Notes under the pieces: model-generated | Database searches by the model: none | What the model was told of the DNA's origin: nothing | The model's input: the letters and a program-made list of their open reading frames with translations, nothing else | Shown here: positions 48,967-63,100 of the stretch, piece by piece | Numbering within the stretch: the first letter of the stretch is position 1 | How the letters are laid out: each line of letters begins with the position of its first letter | Translations under genes and position numbers: made by a program | Assembly: GCF_964340395.1 (NCBI RefSeq) | Contig: NC_135555.1 | Span: forward strand, 1,359,501-1,423,500 | Reading direction: 5' to 3' | DNA from: Glandiceps talaboti | Taxonomy: Eukaryota; Hemichordata; Enteropneusta; Spengelidae | Length of the DNA stretch: 64,000 nucleotides

Positions 48967-49005
48967 TATATTTTTTATTTGGCATGAAATAATGTAAAAA
49001 ATACA

Positions 49006-49310
49006 TTATCTAGAGTCAAAAACAACATACAGAAACAACAAAATCAAAAACAACAGATATTGAATACAATGATAATAATGAATTAGAGAATTTTCTCCAA
49101 AGCTATTAGTGACAAAATCATCATTTGAGTTCATTATTCTTTTGAAATATTCTTTTTGAGATAATTTTGAAAAACTTTGATCATAAATTTTGATAGATCT
49201 TTGAAATTGGTTTCTAACTTCAATTACAGATGTATTGCTGTAATTCATTATAGCATGGATTTCATCACCAATAGCTTTAGTATTACATAAATGACATATA
49301 TGAATGCATA
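49006..49310 (-). mobile_element. LINE 3' fragment (C-terminal zinc-knuckle region), copy 2
   Basis: The minus strand reads CHLCNTKAIGDEIHAIMNYS and runs on about 80 codons to a stop at 49006. The C-x2-C and IGDE-x-H layout matches the fragment at 33366-33760 and the C-terminal region of non-LTR retrotransposon polyproteins. Only the end of the element remains. Confidence 0.55.
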
Positions 49311-49353
49311 TACATGCATATGTGTGTGCGTGCGTGCGTGCGTGCCTGCGAAA

Positions 49354-49683
49354 TTACATGTAGTAACATTGGCTACAGTACGTAGTTTGAGAATTCATTA
49401 TATTTATTGTCCAGTTTAATTTAAAGATGCCCATTACAGATATTAGAGGCAAGAAGCTAGCAATTTGTAAAACAGTGCTGTCTTGTTGGTGCAAGTTGGT
49501 ATGCCTTTCTTCAGGCATTGAAGTATCACCATGTTTCAGGCAACACAAACATTTTTTAACATCGCAAATATCAACTAGTAGTATTTGATGATTTGTAAGC
49601 CTATCATTTAGTATCATATCACTTATCATCAGAACAGAAGAGGGATAAGCGATCGACGATAATACAACACTGGAATATAACAC
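49354..49683 (-). other. Open frame of unknown status
   Basis: A 110-codon minus-strand frame with the segment RLTNHQILLVDICDVKKCLC followed by CLKHGDTSMPEERH. It is longer and more even in composition than chance frames nearby but shows no family I know. It directly follows the LINE fragment and could be an upstream exon or UTR of MRPL36, more repeat, or chance. Confidence 0.2.
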
Positions 49684-50096
49684 GTCATTTCATTGCTGCA
49701 CAGTAAATAGTCTTTCCCATAAATATTACAGTAATTAACAATATCTGCACCAACCTTCACTCTCTCTCCAGAAAATAACCACTTTCTTCACAATGTGCAG
49801 AGCAACTTAGACCAGCACGTTCACCTAGCACACGACTTCAAATCCGGATGTGCATAAGCCCCCTAAGTATCTCATTTGTTCATTAGCTCACTTGCTTCTT
49901 TTCCCCCATAGATTATAAAAGAATCACATCTGGATATGAAGAAATGGAGAATATTGTCGTAATGTTTGTTTGGAATCTACAAGAATGTGTGCATCTGCAT
50001 AGCATATTGAACAGCCAGGAATTTAAGATATAATTTCATTTTTAAAGATGTAGTTAGGTATGCCAATCAAAAGGCCCATAATGCCGTGCAACTAAA

Positions 50097-52419
50097 ATGG
50101 CGACGATCCAGATGATTTCTCGCCGGGTGCCAACAATTTCAAGACTAGTTCAAAGCATTGCGAGACCCATCAGTACATGTAATCGATGTTACGTGCAAGA
50201 TAGACAAGTGACACATACAGGCCAGGTCAGTTTTTTAACCATGCATACCCGTTGAATCTGCTACTCGTAATTTATACTGGGGGGTCATCTCAATGTCAGA
50301 TGTCAACACCAGTTCTGAGGTTGTTGTCATCATAGATCACGTAAGTTGTATGATATTATACATTGGAAAAATAAATAGCCCAAATAAATAACACGATGCT
50401 TATTCAGCATGTGAGATAATAGTTCTATAATAAGATTAACTAACCCCCTAAATATATCAGCGATATGGTCTCCGAGAATTATTATAATGTAACAATAATT
50501 TGATTCTTTAAAAAATGTAAATTGTAATGAAATCTAGACTAAATAAATAAATGTAGTAGAACTCAGAAGGTGAATTTCATCATTTACCGGTAATTCTTTG
50601 TCCTGATACAGATGAAAGATATGTTTCTTCCTTGTTATTAAATAATTCAAATTTTCATTACTCAAATGACAAAAGTAAATTGTTGCATATTTCTACCTCA
50701 GATGATAAACTTCTTGGAAAATATTTGTTGGATGTAAACAGTCCTCCAGTAGTCTGTTAAATGATTGTAGTCACAAAATTACAGATATAAGTTACCATAC
50801 TATAAAAACTATCCACCAAATAAGAATTATCATAATGTATTATGGTCTTATTAACAGGTGTTTGATGATGGTGACTATCGACAGGTTAGATTCACCCAGT
50901 CTGTGAAAGAGGTAAGAAAATAGGTACACATTTCATTGCTTGTACAGATGGGTTTCAGCTGTAAATTTACAATATTCCATTGTTGATGATGAATCAAATT
51001 ATTGCAGCAATTTACTGCAGGAAATCTTGTAGAACTTGTATTGTTTGATGTATGTTATATATAGGGAACTCTGATGAAATGCCAGGGACACTCTTGTTTA
51101 TTTCACCTACCCTACCTATATTAAAACAACACTGCTGTGCAACCTGTGACAGTATTATACCATAGTATTAGAACTCCTGGTCCATAATGCATGAGTGCCA
51201 GTGTGACATATGCTGGGTATATGCATGAGTGCTTGCAATGATCTCTTATGTGTGGCTATACTGTCATGAGTGTAGCATGTGAAAGTGCTGCAGAAAACAC
51301 TGCAAGTAGTGCCCCGAATACCCACAGAGACACTTACACATCATGGGGGGGGGGGGGGGGGTCTGTTTTGTTCTTGTTATGATACTGATCATTGTAATCA
51401 ACACTTATCATCCCTTTGTGTGTCTATCTAGGTGAATGAGAAATTTGCCATAGATCTCATAGCTGATATTCCACCTATACAAATAGCTGGAAATCATGTG
51501 TGGTGTGATGGTGGTGATGGTGCACTTGGACATCCAAAAGTCTATATTAATTTGGTAAGTATGTGGATAAAGGCAAACAAAAAGTACTTACAAAAAATTC
51601 ACAACATATAATTCAATATTGGTGTAGTTAAATCTACATATCAAGAAGTGGGACAAGTTTTGGAATTTATCACTTAAAAGTCTCCACAAAAGGTATAAGT
51701 TTCTCAGTGAAAGCTAGCATCCTTATCTGTAATTTTAAAGCAGCCATGTAATATATTGTGAATATTGTATCCATGAATGTATTTGATAGACTATGGATTA
51801 TTATATAAAGCCCAATAAAAATATTAGTATGTGGATGAATATATATTGCTTTGGTTTTACTTTACAACTTAACTAACTAACAAGGGGAAATGGAATATTA
51901 TAAAAATGAATTTACCTGTCTTTGTTTGTCATATATTTGCTAGCAAACCATCTTTCTTCTTGCCATCCTATCATGATAGCAAAGTGTATTTGCTCAAAAG
52001 ATAACTATTTAGTCAGGACATATATTTTTATGACTTTACTTTAACTCTGCTGTCAAAGTATATCTAAATCATTATTATACTATCGTGACATTTCCTGTAG
52101 CTTCAAAGATTATAACAGAAATGGCAATATTGATACCTGTAGGTGTGAGGCTGTGGTACATCACTTTTTACATACATGCTTCTAAGATGTAATGAAAGAC
52201 GTAAGGTCACAAGCCTTAGTTACTTTACCTCTAAACATAATTTCCAATCAGATTGTATAGTTATCATTTGTACTATTTTACTTTTCTGTACATGTACAAA
52301 GCATGTGTTGATGCCAAAGACATTATGTAATGATAGTATTTTTATTCCCCCGACAGGATCAACCTGGTCCCCATGCCTGTGGATACTGTGGACTTCGCTA
52401 TGAACAGAAAGCACATTAA
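50097..52419 (+). CDS. NDUFS6: NADH dehydrogenase iron-sulfur protein 6, complex I 13-kDa subunit
   Basis: Four exons: 50097-50225, 50858-50911, 51432-51554, 52357-52419; all GT-AG and phase 0; 122 aa. Residues 1-about 30 ([20 protein letters not shown]) form a mitochondrial targeting sequence without acidic residues. [31 protein letters not shown] and [17 protein letters not shown] match animal NDUFS6. The zinc site of this accessory subunit is visible as C86, H95, C110 and C113 (CGYCGLRY). The protein binds zinc in the matrix arm and is needed for late assembly of the N-module of complex I. Human ends HHH-like; here the end is EQKAH. Start chosen because the ATG sits in AAAATGGCG and gives the leader. 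Confidence 0.96.
51345..51361. repeat. Poly(G) run of 17
   Basis: An uninterrupted G run 70 bp upstream of NDUFS6 exon 3, within reach of its acceptor. A quadruplex is possible in DNA or pre-mRNA. Length is uncertain. Confidence 0.9.
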
Positions 52420-52849
52420 TATATATATTTAGTAATACATAGGGATTGTTTTCATTTGATATAAAAAAATATGATTGTACACGGAGTGATATGACAGAAT
52501 TCTAGCCACCAGCAACAATCAAATATTGCACCAATCTTACACCAGCACTGTAATGTACTTTGTTGAGTGTCACGTAGTTTCACTGATACACTCTAGATAC
52601 ATTTATCATAGCAAATTATTCAACTTTACACGTATGTACACCAAATCATCTATAGCTGGTTTCCGAGTCAACTTACTCTCTAATCACTAATCTACACAAG
52701 ACTTCATATTGGTTTGCTGACAGCATAGAATGAATACAGTATTTGCTATAAAATCTAGATATCTTTGTAGTAAAAGCATGTACAAATGATTTGTATTGTA
52801 AAAAAAGACACTTTGTATGACATGTACTACTTTATGCTGTGTTTTAGTG

Positions 52850-52855
52850 ATTAAA
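52850..52855 (+). terminator. Likely NDUFS6 polyadenylation signal
   Basis: ATTAAA followed by GTTTTGTTCAAG about 430 bp after the stop. It is the best signal seen before the GA-rich array. Confidence 0.55.
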
Positions 52856-52896
52856 GTTTTGTTCAAGTTACATTTGATGTGTAATGTGTAAATGGG

Positions 52897-52898
52897 GG

Positions 52899-52985
<87 letters not shown>

Positions 52986-53026
52986 AGGGAGGGAGGGAGG
53001 GGGGGGGAGGGAGGGAGGGAGGGAGG

Positions 53027-53107
<81 letters not shown>
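52897..53107. repeat. Homopurine (GA)n/(GGGA)n tract of about 210 bp
   Basis: Two GA blocks flank a GGGA/GGGGG centre, with no pyrimidine on the plus strand for about 210 bases. This mirror-repeat homopurine tract can form triplex (H-DNA) structures. It lies just downstream of the NDUFS6 polyadenylation signal. Arg-Glu and Ser-Leu frames over it are artefacts. Confidence 0.95.
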
Positions 53108-53109
<2 letters not shown>

Positions 53110-54178
53110 TCTTTAATGTTTATTTGCCAAATACACCAGGTCATTTTGATTAAAATATTATATCTATGATGCAAGGAATAGCAGACTGGTGATATTTTGC
53201 CAGGGATATTTTGTCACTGGCCACAATGTGAAAATTGAAAAAATAAACGTATGAAAGTCCAGTTCTATAATTTGTTCTTTCTCTGCTTATTATTGTTGTC
53301 GATTAGTCAGACAAATATCAACTATCAATAAGAAACCCTCTCTATGCCCACTCCCATTCCAAACGCGGCAAGATGCGAATGTTTTGACACCTTGACAAAA
53401 GTGAAAATAAAATAGCGCCCTCACAGTCATTAGCATAGTTTGTCAGTCTGCATCCCAACGAGTATTGAAACTATACACATCAGACAATGAGTTTTATTGT
53501 AACTATTACTTCCACGCCCTGAACTTCAAACAAATACAAAACTAAATAAATAAATAAATAAATAAATAAAATACATGTTGAGGGATACGTTGTATGTTTG
53601 TAAACATGGTAAAGACAAGGACATAAATTATACATCCTTGGTAACTGTAAAATTTTCGAATATGTGAGACATATTTAAAAGATTGTCTTTTTAAAATCTT
53701 GGTACGCGCATTTTTTTTAAAGGGGCAACGAATAAAATATTTTGTGATAGCCAGTTTGATGATACTTAAATAAAAAACTGCTGAGGTATAAGAATAGTAC
53801 AGTAAAACAGAAATGATGGTGTGATGGACAAGTGATATAATTATAGTCAAACGATCATTTGAACACTGAATTATAACGATTTCATAATCAATATTATAAA
53901 AAGAAATATTATTCACATAGACCAATCATGAAACGATTCATTTGATTGACCAAAATGAATCATCTCTGATATGATATGCTGTATATATACAGCAGAACGA
54001 ACGTACCTACCTACTAACCAATGTTACCTTCTTTATTTGCATAACAATAGGACGGTTGCCACATACCACAACACTATGAGCATTACTCCTGGTGCGGTTG
54101 TTGTAAAGTGCAATATTTCTGTGAAGTCCACATGTCACTACTTAACAGTTCGATTCATGTCCAATTAAGTCTGTCAAG
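53108..54178. other. Intergenic region between NDUFS6 and the next gene
   Basis: AT-rich. It contains an (AAAT)n run at 53544-53573 that could be a retroelement tail on the minus strand, with a 127-codon AT-rich frame beyond it that lacks an ATG start. No supported gene. The promoter of the downstream gene should lie in its right end. Confidence 0.5.
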
Positions 54179-57100
54179 ATGGGCCCAGACAGTGAAATTA
54201 CCGGACAGACCTTACTAACAGCTGTATACAGTCAAAATTGGCCAGCACCAGACCCAACAAAGACGCCGTTACGAGGATTTCGAGGGTATGTATGTACCGA
54301 TCAACGATCTGTGTTATGGGGAAATAACTATAAGTGTGTAGCAAACAAGGGCTGTTTAGTTTCTGAAGCACAGCTGATCGTTTTTCCGATAAGAAAACCC
54401 GGCATACACGATTGTGATTTTTCTTTACAGTGATAAAAGACGACAGAATGCAACAAGAATTAGCAGCGCTAAAACCAGTAGGAGAGGTGGGTTACTGTCT
54501 ACGGAAGAACGAGCCGAGTTGATGTTAGCACGGCCGTCGACGCCAAGTCTGAACACTTTAGATAGGGTAAGTATACGTCTGGTTTCTAACTATTACTAGC
54601 AAGTCAGTGACAATTTTATAACTTTTATTCTGATATCATAACCGAAAGTCAATATTCTCAGAACATAGATAAAAAATTCCCATGAATTCAGCAGTTGTAT
54701 GGTTTCTAACTCAGTGACATTTTTACGTTACTTACACAGGAAACTTTAAAGTGGAAGTCATGGACAACAAGCAATGATAATCATGATAGTTACACAGGTA
54801 AGGCGTAACTACTGAACCATATCAGTGTGTGTGAGTAACTGCATAACACCGCTTAACTCGAGGTTGTCTAGTTGTATTGCAATGAAATTTTAGCATTAAG
54901 TGACCAGACGGTACGTTTTGCTGTGTGGAGCAACGGTCGTATTACAAGCGTTCGGTTTCATTACAATACATTTGATACAACGTATAACAAAGCGAAGTCA
55001 AAACGAACTGTTAACGTTAACAATTTATCCGTTACCAGGTCACTGTAGATTCTGACGTACTGACCGGAATAAAATTCAATTTTAGTCTGTATGTCTCATC
55101 AATAATACTGAAACTGAAAAAAAGTTTTAAAATATCCAAGAAAAGTTGAAATATGTATCACTTTCATGTTTACAGTTACTAATGTGGACTTTTTTTTTAC
55201 CTCTTTTTGTTTGCAGATTTATCGATGTACAAAATCACACAGGTGGGTTATTTTATACTGATTGTGACGTTCAGTAGCATACAAGACTGTTTTATCTAGC
55301 ACGATTCCAAACCAAAGCTTTGTGAATTGGACATGGTTTGTTGACTAGCGACCATTGTACCAGTGTTCACTGCCCATGATATATGTTGTTGACTCTTTAC
55401 AATTAATGTCAGAAGGAAAGTGCTCGCCTCAAACCATACTATTCATTCTATAGACATGCCCTTGGTACTGTGCAATTACAACATAAAAACACTCCTCAAG
55501 ATATGTTTTATTTCATTTTCTTTCACATTATTTTTCAAATAACACCTGGATATCATTAGCTTGTGAAGCCTATTTCTATAAGATTTTAAGTAGGTCTACT
55601 ACTACAGAAGGTATACTGCATTTGACAATATCTCTGATACAAGTTTTCAATGTATGCTTTCTGTTTGCTTCTGGGTCAGTTTCTGATCAAATACACAAAT
55701 CAGGAGATCTTATTGGCCTTGACAAAACAGCTTTGTGAAGTAAAGAATAAACCTATGATATATCAATGGTTGCATAGATTAAACTTACAGCTGTGCAGTA
55801 AGATCCCCCAACCATGGTTATTCAGTGAATATATTTTGACTAGTTCCCCTGTAGCTCTACTCCAAGCATACAGTTACTCTGTTTTCTAAGTCTAATACAA
55901 TGCTTAGGGGCAAGTCTTAAGTTTGTATATGACCCATCCAATGTAGCTTAGCTTTTGTTACTGTAAATCGACTGGGAGAAAATATTTGTACTGAAGGTTT
56001 ACCCAGCAGAGTGACTGAGACATTTTAATGAAATACACACAGACAATGGATTGACGTCATTACACTGCTCTCTTTCTATGCAGGACACGTTTAGAAAATT
56101 AACGAACCAAGTCAAAGATGTCAACAACATGATGACAAATAAATTCAGGAATTCTGGTTTCAAGGTAAGAAATCCATTACAGATGAAATCTATATCAATC
56201 TGATATGTAAATATGAAATCTACATCAATCTAATATGTAAATATGAAATCTACATCAATCAAATATGTAAATATGAAATCTACATCAATCAAATATGTAA
56301 ATATGAAATCTACATCTATCTGATACATTAATATGAAATCTACAACAATTAAATATGTAAATATGAAATATATATATATCAATCTAATATGTAAATATGT
56401 TAAATAATGAGATCAATTATGACAGTATATAACTGGTGTAATTTAAATTAAGAATAACTAATTTCATTGAGTTTAAAATGTTTATCAAGTTGATGATAAT
56501 AGGACTGTACATATTTGGTATTTGATGTTGTGTTTTTAATTAACTTTGGATTATGCACCGTTGCAAAATTTGCTTTATCAAACCAACATCTTACAGTCGT
56601 CAGGTATAGGAAATGAACTAAGTGTGTGTGAATTGTTGGTGTAATGGGAAATGATGGAATTTCCACTTTACATGCCAAACATGACTACATTGATTAATGT
56701 AATGAATTCAGTGCTGATTTCACATCAAAACCGTGGCTTTTATTCAACGTGACATTTTACTTAATGAGTTTTTGTACATTTGTACTAAAGAAACAGTATA
56801 ACAAAGTGCTGCTATTTTTATGCACAAAGTATACTGGAGAATTTTGCTGGTTAAATTTGTAAAGGTATCATTCAGCATGAAATTTCAGCCAATTATTGTA
56901 ATAGTGATTTGACTCTAGTAGGTGTGTGGATAGAAATCTGTATATATGCTGCTATCGATCTATATAGGAAAAGGTTAAAATTAAGTTTTGATTTTTTTAA
57001 AATTGTTCTACATGTATAAAGGAAATAATGAAAGGTTAGATTTTTTTGAATGACAGAAATATTTGAATTATTTTTGAATGACAAATAGAATGAATCCGTT

Positions 57101-60100
57101 GTTTAATTTGCATATTTACCAGTCAATTGATTAAATTCATAGAGTAATTGTGGTCATATGGTAATGTTTTATTATGGTATCCATGACAACATCAAATCCA
57201 TCTGTCAAAATAAATAGTACCTTTATCCACTTACATTGTTTCACATTACTCCCAATATCTGGTAATCTTGTACAAATACAATACTAGACACAGACTTATT
57301 AATAGATTTGATCTGCTGTAAAACTAAGACTAGTCTAACAGCTAACTAAACTACCTAAAACAGAACCAGGAACCAAAATGAAATAAAACAAACAATATTG
57401 TTGATTTTAAGATTAATATATTAATAACATATGTATGATTCAAACATCAATAGTTGGGGTGAAAGAAACACATACTGAACTAGATATGTAATTTTTTTAT
57501 GAAGAGAAAAGATGTCAGTTTTTATGATTTTACCAGCATATAGTATTACTATAAATTCAGTACAAAATTAAATTGAATCTTTGAATAGGTTTTTCACACC
57601 GCGAATGGACTTTGTCAAGAAGTCTGAACTAATATTCTAAAAATAAAATAATGCACATGAAGCAAACAAACATGAATTACAGGTAGACATAAATAACATA
57701 TATACCGTAGATTGAATGAAAGAAATAATAAAATGAGAAAAATGAATAAAACTGACCAGTGTAAAACTAAATTTAATACTACTATTAAAAAGGAATTGTA
57801 TTGGTTAATAATGGCATTATCTTGTAAGTTTATGTCTCAGGTTCCAAATATGGTGTTGAATGGTTAACAGTTGAAAAGTCCAGTACTATCCATTACCAAC
57901 TGTTACCTTTATTAATTCCTTTAGGAATTATTATGTGTTAGAATAAATATTACCAGAATGTAAATGACTTGCTGTAATATATACATGATGGAATCTAATA
58001 CTTTTGTTGTAATATGATAATAGTGTAGGATATTCTATTTGATATGTAACACTGCATTCAATAATAAATCATGTAATACATACCTACAGATACAACGAAA
58101 TGAAAAAGTAAAACAAAAAATATATATACTACTGGAAGTTACCTGTATTGTAGAGAAAGTGGTAAAACCTGGAAATCCCATGCATGGGCTGTCAATCTTG
58201 AATAATACGTCGTGTGTGTACATGGAGGAGTAGGGGGTGGAAAAATATATGGGGTGTGGGGTGTAAATCTTGAAAAAAATCATGGTGTAGAGAGGGGTAG
58301 ACATCCTGAAATATTCATGGTATGAGATGATCATTTTGATCAAAGATTTGAATGTCATTGTTACCCATTGCTTGTATTATGTGGATAAGGAAATGACTTT
58401 TTATTTGTAACAGATAGGTTTTAACATAGACCACAGTGGAGGGTCTATGGTTTTAAGTCATCAGACTATGAAATGAACTGAAACTAATCAACTGTGTTTG
58501 TGTTGAACTATATCAACTCACAATGGGACACTAATTACTATTTATTTTCTTTCAAAAGACTCAAAGCTGGACTTCCACATTTTTTGTATTCTGTATTGTA
58601 AATATCTTGTGAAGTGTATAACACAGATTCTGTTAATGACATCACTAATGTGATGTCACACTTCATTTTACTCATTGTCATGTGTTTCTGTTCAGAACAG
58701 ATTATAGCTAAAATCTAGCACTATTTCCCACATGTTTTCAAAGACTTTCCCTGCGATAATGATTCTTACAATGTTCAGTGAATTCAGTGTTTTTTTCTCA
58801 GGCACAGTATGAATTTAAATCTACCAGTGTATGTCCAATTGCTTCCCAAACAAAATTGTACAATGCATGGGGAAACTAATATGCCATTTTTACCATATTT
58901 CTCCTTGTCTAGTATTTGTATCAGTAGTACTCTCCAACCCTATATGAAATTCTTCATGAACACGCATTCTCACAAGCCACTGGTGGCATATTAAATACAA
59001 CAAGAATAAGCGTGTAGTTTTAAAACAATGTCTAAGAAATGTACCTTCTACAACTAAGATCTTAATTCACCTGTATTTATTCTATTTATTCTGTGCTTTG
59101 TAGAAATACTATGTAAATAGTGAGAAAGTGACACCAGCTATACATCCAAGTCAGTTAGCACTAAACCTACGATCTACAAGACCATCATATGAACGTTATC
59201 AAAGCACTGAAGATGAGGACATGCTGATACAATCCAGACCAATCAGTAGATCAGACAGGTAAAAAAGTTTCACTTTCTATTCAACTTTATTGTCATTTTA
59301 TCTGTTCTCATTTTATTCACTTGAGATCAATTAATCATTCTTCCAATTAATTCAATCAAAAATCAACACAAAATGTGTTTTTGCCATAAAAATTTTTTTT
59401 TGTAAATTTTCTATAATTTCAATGGTGACAATTTAAACATTGTTACAATGAGTTTCAAACTGCATACATATTCAAGTACTTGTTGTCTGATTGACTCTTT
59501 TCAAGACTAAATTATATTTTTTTAATATAAAAAACATATTAAGCTTTTGAATAGAAGCAAGTCTTTATACATGTCACTATCAAGATTATTAGAAAAATTC
59601 TCGGATTACATTTTTTTCTTGGCTAAAGTAAATCTTTAAATTGTGTATATTTGTGTGATAGAAAAAGAATGATAATAATTAATTTGCATAATATATACAG
59701 TCAACAGTTATATCGAATACATTTGTACATTCTTCAGAAACTATGAACATTCCTTTTGAAAAAACTTAAGAACAGATGCATGAAATAATCAAGGTGTGAC
59801 TTTTTTGTCATGTGTAAGATTTAATACCAGGACACCATCATTTTAACTAAAACTTGGCAACAAGATAACCATTATAGATAACAAGGAATAGTTGTCACTT
59901 TGTACAGATAAAACAACAATGGTGTTATCAGCCAAATAGAATTGTTAATCTACAGTGTCATTGACACACTATCATACTAACAGCTGTTGTGATACTCCTC
60001 TACGGATCCTACTAAAGCCTAAAAAAATAACTGTTTGGTTCCGGTTACCTGACTGAGAGAAAAAAATAATAAAATCGCAAAAATTGTGAAGTCTCACGAG

Positions 60101-63100
60101 AAATAGTGAACGAGGAAATTGCACCAACTTGAAAAGTCATTCTAAAACATGTTCTTCCAAGCTGTAATGGCTGTACATCTGATAGGAAGAAATAAATAAC
60201 ACAGAAACCATTTGGAAAACAATGGAAAACCTGAACTAGACACTAACACAGAAAAAAAAAAAATAAAATAAAATAAAAAATCTACCTACCCCACCTATTC
60301 TAAAATTGAGTGTAAACGGAACCACACAATTTATTTTATTAGGCCTAATGGATCCACCGGTCCACTAAATTATTCATTCAATTTGATCTTCCACACCTTA
60401 GTTTTGATCTTCATTCTCCACCAAGTTCTTTGTAATCTGACCTCAACATATTTATCTCTATTTGACTAGACAGTAATAGAGAATTCTATGCATAAAACCT
60501 CAACAACAGTCAGTCAGTTGGCTTGTATGACCTTTTGGGATGGGAGTATACCATACTTGCATTGTATATATCATAATACCACACCAATGGTAGCTAATGG
60601 TTGTCTGCTGCTATTGTTACCCTATAGAACAACCTAATTTGTATGAGTGCTTTACAGTGAATAGTTGGTTTTATTTATTGATAATCCCCTTAGCGATTCC
60701 TGTCAAACTTTAGCTTCACACTGTACAGGATATAAGTTGATAACAATAATCTGGTGTTGTTGTGGGAATCTATTAGAGGTTTTACATTCAGTGCAATCCC
60801 AGATAACGGAACTCAACTATAAAGTGAAAATAAAGTTGATGAATTGTACGGGAAATTGAGTCTGTCATTTTATTCTATAGTAGAGTTGAACACTTTCAGT
60901 GCATACACAATAATCTCTCAACCATACACAGGTGTCATGACACTGGATAGGAAATCAAAAAGGTACCTTTTAGGACTTCAACAAAATGTTAGAAAATCAG
61001 AAACTCATGGCTTGTAAATTGCAAAAAGGACATTAATTCATGTACTGTTGTCATAGTAACAGTAATTTATGTAACATGCAGTATCTTTCATTAGTCCAAA
61101 GGGACATACAAATCTAGTAGAAGACTTGTCATTACAGACCAATACACCTTGGGGATTGACTTTCATGAATATATTAAAAATACTTTAAATTCTTTGAACA
61201 TAGTTACGTTAATTAAGCTTGTACAATGTCCTTTCTAATAATTACATAAGAGATTAAATTGTGTGCCTGCTAGTTTCAAGGAAAGCATCAACCTGTTATC
61301 GCCATGTTTGTCAGCCGACAAACTGCTATTACCATTTGACAGCCATGTTACTACAAACTGAAAAATATCAAATAATTTCAAATAAGTTTATTTTATATCC
61401 TTAGCTACAACAAACTTGAAATTCTAGGATGTACACTGCGCTAATCATAGAAATTCATAAACTGTTTACTAAATACATAAATGTACACATTTGATATGAA
61501 CTTAGGGAGATAGGGTTAGGTGAAGTTTTATAGACCCCTTAACATGATCATGATTTGTCACTGATCATGAGCTGCCACTGTCCTAGACTGGCTTATTTTA
61601 GAAATTAACAAAAAACCCAACATTTTCCAGTGATGACAATAGAATCCTATTGCTAGGAATTGTGGGATAGATTGTTTGGTATAGGTTTAGTTTGACTAAA
61701 CATGAAGTTATAGTTTATCAAATGTAGTAGACTTGACAGAAAGGCCAAAATAACAAATCTGACTCATTAATTCTATCAATTACAAGTTGACAACTGAATT
61801 TCAACTCATTAGTAATGTTAACACCATTGTAGACATTAACTTCTGACACTATTTATAATGTGTACTATCAGCAACTCATATAGAAACAAACTGTTTCCAT
61901 GGTTACTTGTGATTAAAAACTTTACCTGTTACTTAATTTATTTGATTTCCTTACTTTATTCTGTAGAACAAGACAAGTTTCACCAAGACCAATGTCATCA
62001 TTACTACGGCGACCACATTCAACAATGTCCCAGTACAGTACTAGATCTTCCTCACCAGTAAATGAATATGATTCGCTAACACCACGTATTGTTGAGGAGT
62101 TAGGGGACCTTGAAAAGTCAACACCATTTTATGATGTTGCTGAGGGGCCCTTCAATACTGTCAAAACTACCTGGTCTGATGACTCTGGTGATGAAAATGA
62201 GAAAAATGATGAAGAGAACAGTGATTATGAAAATGATGAATTAGAGAAAGTTAAAGAACAGAGACCAAGAATTCCAGATTTTAGTATTCCATCTGATCTA
62301 GAAGATTATGATGATGATATTGATTTTAATGAATCTAACTTGGAAGAACCAGACCAGGAATATCCAGAACCACTATCGGAACCATTCTGTGATATGGATC
62401 TCTTCTATCTCTCCTGTCTGGAAGAAGACTGGAAAGAAACCCTGGAACAGAAACCAGAAGAAGAGGACGAACCAATGATGGAAAGATTAGTAGAGCTGGA
62501 AAGATTACAATGGCTTACTATTAATTGGGAAAATGAGAAACAAAAATCACACAAGAAAAATGGTAAACAAAAGGAAGGTGTCGACAGAGTACAGAGTGCA
62601 GGTCTTAGTGGTAGATACAAATCTAAAAACTGTGTTGATGATTGTACACAACCAGCATGTGCAGGTGACTGTCCATCAAAACGTGTACATTCAGCTAAGG
62701 GGTGTTACCATTGTAAAAAGAGAACTTGTGATGGTAGTTGTACAGAGTACGGTTACCAACACTTTGTACGGTCACCAAGAACAGACAGTGATGATGAAAG
62801 TACGAAAAGACCAAAGTCTTGTAACAGTTGTACACGGAAGAATAGAGTTCAGACTATCAACAAAAATAACACTCTACTAGGGAGGCCTAAGTCTTCTTTT
62901 GCTACGTATAGTACAGCAGAGCTGTATAGTGTTGATCCCAGACGTATAAACCCAAATGGTAAAATTAATGGTGCCATACAATCAGCTGATCAAGTCATCA
63001 TCTCACCTAGTCCCAGCTCAACACGTCCTAACACTCCATTTTCAACTAAATCACCATCACGTCCGGCCACTGCTAAACCTGTACGAGGAGCAAAAGGAAG

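Larger units (their letters stand above)
48455..50096. promoter_or_regulatory. MRPL36-NDUFS6 intergenic region, invaded by retroelements
   Basis: The two start codons are 1,642 bp apart. In human the pair is divergently transcribed from closely spaced starts. Here the space contains a Penelope-like 3' end with palindrome (about 48569-48876), a TA microsatellite and a LINE fragment (49006-49310). The likely proximal promoter of NDUFS6 is the unique part after about 49740. AAAATGGCGAC at the NDUFS6 start resembles a YY1 site. Confidence 0.5.

Noticed and set aside
52863-53174. Arg-Glu and Ser-Leu repeat proteins
   Set aside because: Artefact of the GA-rich homopurine tract.
53542-53925. 127-codon minus-strand frame
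   Set aside because: Very AT-rich, no ATG start, partly made of the (AAAT)n run; possibly a retroelement tail but nothing recognisable.
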